Below are positions 5,563-7,249 of a DNA stretch of 7,249 nucleotides, piece by piece. Under the pieces are notes generated by a model that was given only the letters and a program-made list of their open reading frames with translations, was not told the DNA's origin and searched no databases. The position numbers and the translations under genes are program-made. The DNA is from DATKMS01 sp041497995. Lineage in GTDB: Bacteria; Desulfobacterota; Binatia; HRBIN30. The first letter of the stretch is position 1, and each line of letters opens with the position of its first letter. Location of the stretch: assembly GCA_041497995.1 (NCBI GenBank), contig JBGQHM010000342.1:1-7249 (forward strand), written 5' to 3'.

Positions 5563-7119
5563 ATGACATCCCCTGACGAACAGGCTGCCAGCGAGCGGCG
5601 CGCCGCAATGGCGCGCCAGGGCATGGTGATCGCGTACTGGGCTGAACGGCGGGCGGCGCGCCCGGCTCTCATCTCACCCGCACGGTCGCAGACGTTCACC
5701 GAGCTGAACGGGCGAGCCAACCAGCTGGTGCGCGCGCTGCGGCAGCGCGGCGTGCGCGCCGGTGATGCGGTGGTGTTGATGTGTGGCAATCGCGCGGAGT
5801 TCGCGGAGGTCTACGCCGCATGCATGCGGGCGGGCTGGCGGCTCACGCCGATCAACTGGCACCTGACCGGGAGCGAAGCTGGGTACATTCTTGCCGACTG
5901 CGAAGCCAAAGTCTTCGTGGCCGAGGCAACGTTGGCGGTCGCCGCCTCCGAAGCCGCGAAAGATGGACCGAGCGTAGCGACGCGCCTCGCCGTCGACGGA
6001 CACATCGACGGGTTCGACGACTACGACCGAGCGCTCGCCGATCAACACGCCACAAACATCGACGACCCAACGCCGGGGGGGACCATGCTGTATACCTCTG
6101 GAACCACCGGCCGTCCCAAAGGCGTCTATCGCGAGCAGGCGCCGGTCGAGAATCTGGAAATCTGGGGCTACCGGGAAGGTAACGTCCATCTGTGCACGGG
6201 CCCGCTGTATCATGCCGCGCCGCTCGGTATGTCCCTGCACATACCGTTGGCCTGCGGCGTCGGCGTCGTGGTCATGGACCGCTGGGATGCCGAAGCGACG
6301 CTGCAGCTCATCGAGGCGCACCGCGTGACGCACACCCACATGGTGCCGACGATGTTGCACCGACTCCTGGCGCTTCCCACCGACGTGCGCCGGCGCTACG
6401 ACGTGTCCTCGCTGCGCGCGGTCGTGCACGGCGCGGCGCCCTGCCCCGTCACCGTCAAGCGCGCCATCATCGATTGGCTCGGTCCGATCGTCCACGAGTA
6501 CTACGGCGCCACGGAAGGCGCTGGCACACTCGTCGATTCCAAGACGTGGCTCGCGAAGCCGGGAACCGTCGGCAAGCCGCAGCCAACCGATCAGGTCTTC
6601 GTAGGCGACGAAGCGGCCACCAGGTTGCCGCCGCATGAGATCGGCTTGGTATGGTTGAAAGCGCCTGTCCAGGGGCGGTTTCGTTACTTCAAGGACGAGC
6701 AGAAGACCAACTCGTCGTACCGCGGCGACCACTTCACGCTCGGCGACTTGGGATATGTCGACGCCGACGGGTACCTCTTCCTCACCGATCGCTCCGCGCA
6801 CCTCATCATCTCAGGGGGCGTGAACATCTATCCGGCGGAAGTCGACGCGGTGCTGCTCGATCATCCGGCCGTCGGCGATGTTGCCACCATTGGCGTGCCG
6901 AGCGAGGAGTGGGGTGAGGATGTGAAGGCCGTGGTGGAGCTGCAGCCCAGTGTCTCTCCGTCGCCGGCACTGGCCGCAGAGCTGATCGAGTTCTGTCGCA
7001 ACCGGCTCGCACACTTCAAGTGCCCGCGCTCGGTCGACTTCATCGATAAACTACCACGCTTGGACAGTGGTAAGGTCTCCAAGCACCTGCTCCGCGAGCG
7101 CTACCGGCAGCACATATAG
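5563..7119 (+). CDS. AMP-forming acyl-CoA synthetase (FadD-like, ANL superfamily)
   Basis: This 518-residue enzyme should activate a carboxylic acid to its acyl-CoA through an acyl-adenylate, in the cytoplasm. Core motifs are complete: P-loop MLYTSGTTGRPKG (175-187), YYGATEG for adenine and Mg-ATP (313-319), GDLGYVDADGYLFLTDR with ATP-ribose Asp D395 and hinge-region R410, ISGGVNIYPAEVD (416-428), and catalytic Lys K504 in LDSGKVSK near the C-terminus. Length is normal. The ATG at 5563 is preferred; a TTG at 5560 adds one residue, and an ATG at codon 16 is possible. No strong Shine-Dalgarno is seen. It is divergent from the diiron gene, with the RAYT element between. Substrate (fatty acid, sterol side chain, aromatic or carnitine-like acid) cannot be told from sequence. 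Confidence 0.93.
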   Translation: MTSPDEQAASERRAAMARQGMVIAYWAERRAARPALISPARSQTFTELNGRANQLVRALRQRGVRAGDAVVLMCGNRAEFAEVYAACMRAGWRLTPINWHLTGSEAGYILADCEAKVFVAEATLAVAASEAAKDGPSVATRLAVDGHIDGFDDYDRALADQHATNIDDPTPGGTMLYTSGTTGRPKGVYREQAPVENLEIWGYREGNVHLCTGPLYHAAPLGMSLHIPLACGVGVVVMDRWDAEATLQLIEAHRVTHTHMVPTMLHRLLALPTDVRRRYDVSSLRAVVHGAAPCPVTVKRAIIDWLGPIVHEYYGATEGAGTLVDSKTWLAKPGTVGKPQPTDQVFVGDEAATRLPPHEIGLVWLKAPVQGRFRYFKDEQKTNSSYRGDHFTLGDLGYVDADGYLFLTDRSAHLIISGGVNIYPAEVDAVLLDHPAVGDVATIGVPSEEWGEDVKAVVELQPSVSPSPALAAELIEFCRNRLAHFKCPRSVDFIDKLPRLDSGKVSKHLLRERYRQHI

Positions 7120-7134
7120 CGGCGTGCGTGTCAG

Positions 7135-7150
7135 GTGCTACGCGTAGCAC
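7135..7150. repeat. Second copy of the GTGCTAC-nn-GTAGCAC palindrome
   Basis: GTGCTAC-GC-GTAGCAC is a perfect 16-bp palindrome starting 16 bp after the stop of the acyl-CoA synthetase. All 14 arm bases equal those of the palindrome at 38-53; only the two central bases and the flanks differ. It may be an operator for a gene beyond the window, or a dispersed genomic repeat. Confidence 0.6.
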
Positions 7151-7182
7151 GCACTGCCAGGCCGAGTTAGCACTTGGCGCGT

Positions 7183-7198
7183 GGATTGCGCGCAATCC
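7183..7198. repeat. 16-bp perfect palindrome
   Basis: GGATTGCG-CGCAATCC is perfectly self-complementary. As RNA it would form a 6-bp stem with a CGCG loop. No T run follows, so a simple terminator is not supported; a protein-binding site is as likely. Confidence 0.4.
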
Positions 7199-7211
7199 GT
7201 CCGAAAGGCCA

Positions 7212-7237
7212 AAGCTGCACGCGGAGGCGTGCGGCTT
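7212..7237. terminator. Strong hairpin, possible terminator, 3' of the acyl-CoA synthetase
   Basis: Arms AAGCTGCACGC (7212-7222) and GCGTGCGGCTT (7227-7237) pair over 11 bp with one G·U and a GGAG loop. On + no T tract follows; on the - strand the stem ends in CTTT. It could end transcripts from either side or be part of a repeat. It lies 92 bp after the synthetase stop. Confidence 0.4.
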
Positions 7238-7249
7238 GCTGTGGGCACC

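Noticed and set aside
5674..6801. 375-codon open frame on -
   Set aside because: Antisense to the acyl-CoA synthetase, which carries all ANL motifs; Arg/Val/Asp-rich composition without motifs.
7181..7249. Partial coding region beginning GTG at 7181
   Set aside because: It is open to the window end but has no ribosome site, no recognisable motif and overlaps two palindromes.
1..7249. tRNA, rRNA, riboswitch or origin
   Set aside because: I looked at the gaps for tRNA arms, conserved rRNA words and known riboswitch cores and saw none.

Overview
This is a GC-rich (visibly above 60%) bacterial chromosomal window with no phage or plasmid genes. The gene set is a Phd/PIN toxin-antitoxin pair, a large exported DUF3604 protein, a ferritin-like diiron protein, a REP-associated tyrosine transposase and a FadD-like acyl-CoA ligase. 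It suggests an environmental, lipid- or aromatic-metabolising bacterium, of the kind found among deltaproteobacteria-like lineages such as Myxococcota or Binatota. That assignment is inference from protein families and base composition; there is no marker gene in the window.

Layout, left to right. 1-736: an operator-like palindrome (38-53), then a Phd-type antitoxin and an overlapping VapC-type PIN toxin, both on +. 753-3005 (-): a 750-residue membrane-anchored or exported DUF3604 (PHP-like) protein, convergent with the toxin gene 16 bp away. 3006-3405: a 400-bp gap carrying a long, A/T-rich imperfect inverted repeat (3187-3286), which pairs better as RNA on the - strand. 3406-4503 (-): a 365-residue protein with a complete six-ligand diiron site. 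4665-5305: a small mobile element, a RAYT/IS200-like Y1 transposase (-) flanked by mirror-image triplets of REP-type hairpins, with a stray fourth hairpin at 5342-5354. 5563-7119 (+): an AMP-forming acyl-CoA synthetase with all core motifs. 7120-7249: no gene, but three palindromes or hairpins, one of which repeats the 14 arm bases of the palindrome in front of the toxin-antitoxin pair.

How they fit together. Antitoxin and toxin form one self-regulated unit. The diiron protein and DUF3604 protein lie in the same direction, but the 400-bp gap, the long hairpin and a strong Shine-Dalgarno in front of DUF3604 argue that they need not be one operon. The acyl-CoA ligase and the diiron protein could act in one acyl-CoA or lipid oxidation pathway, but they are divergent and now separated by the transposase element; this link is inference. 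The most notable non-gene structures are the symmetrical REP/RAYT element, the 3187-3286 inverted repeat, and the palindrome shared by the two ends of the window. I did not find convincing evidence of a wholly new multi-gene system.
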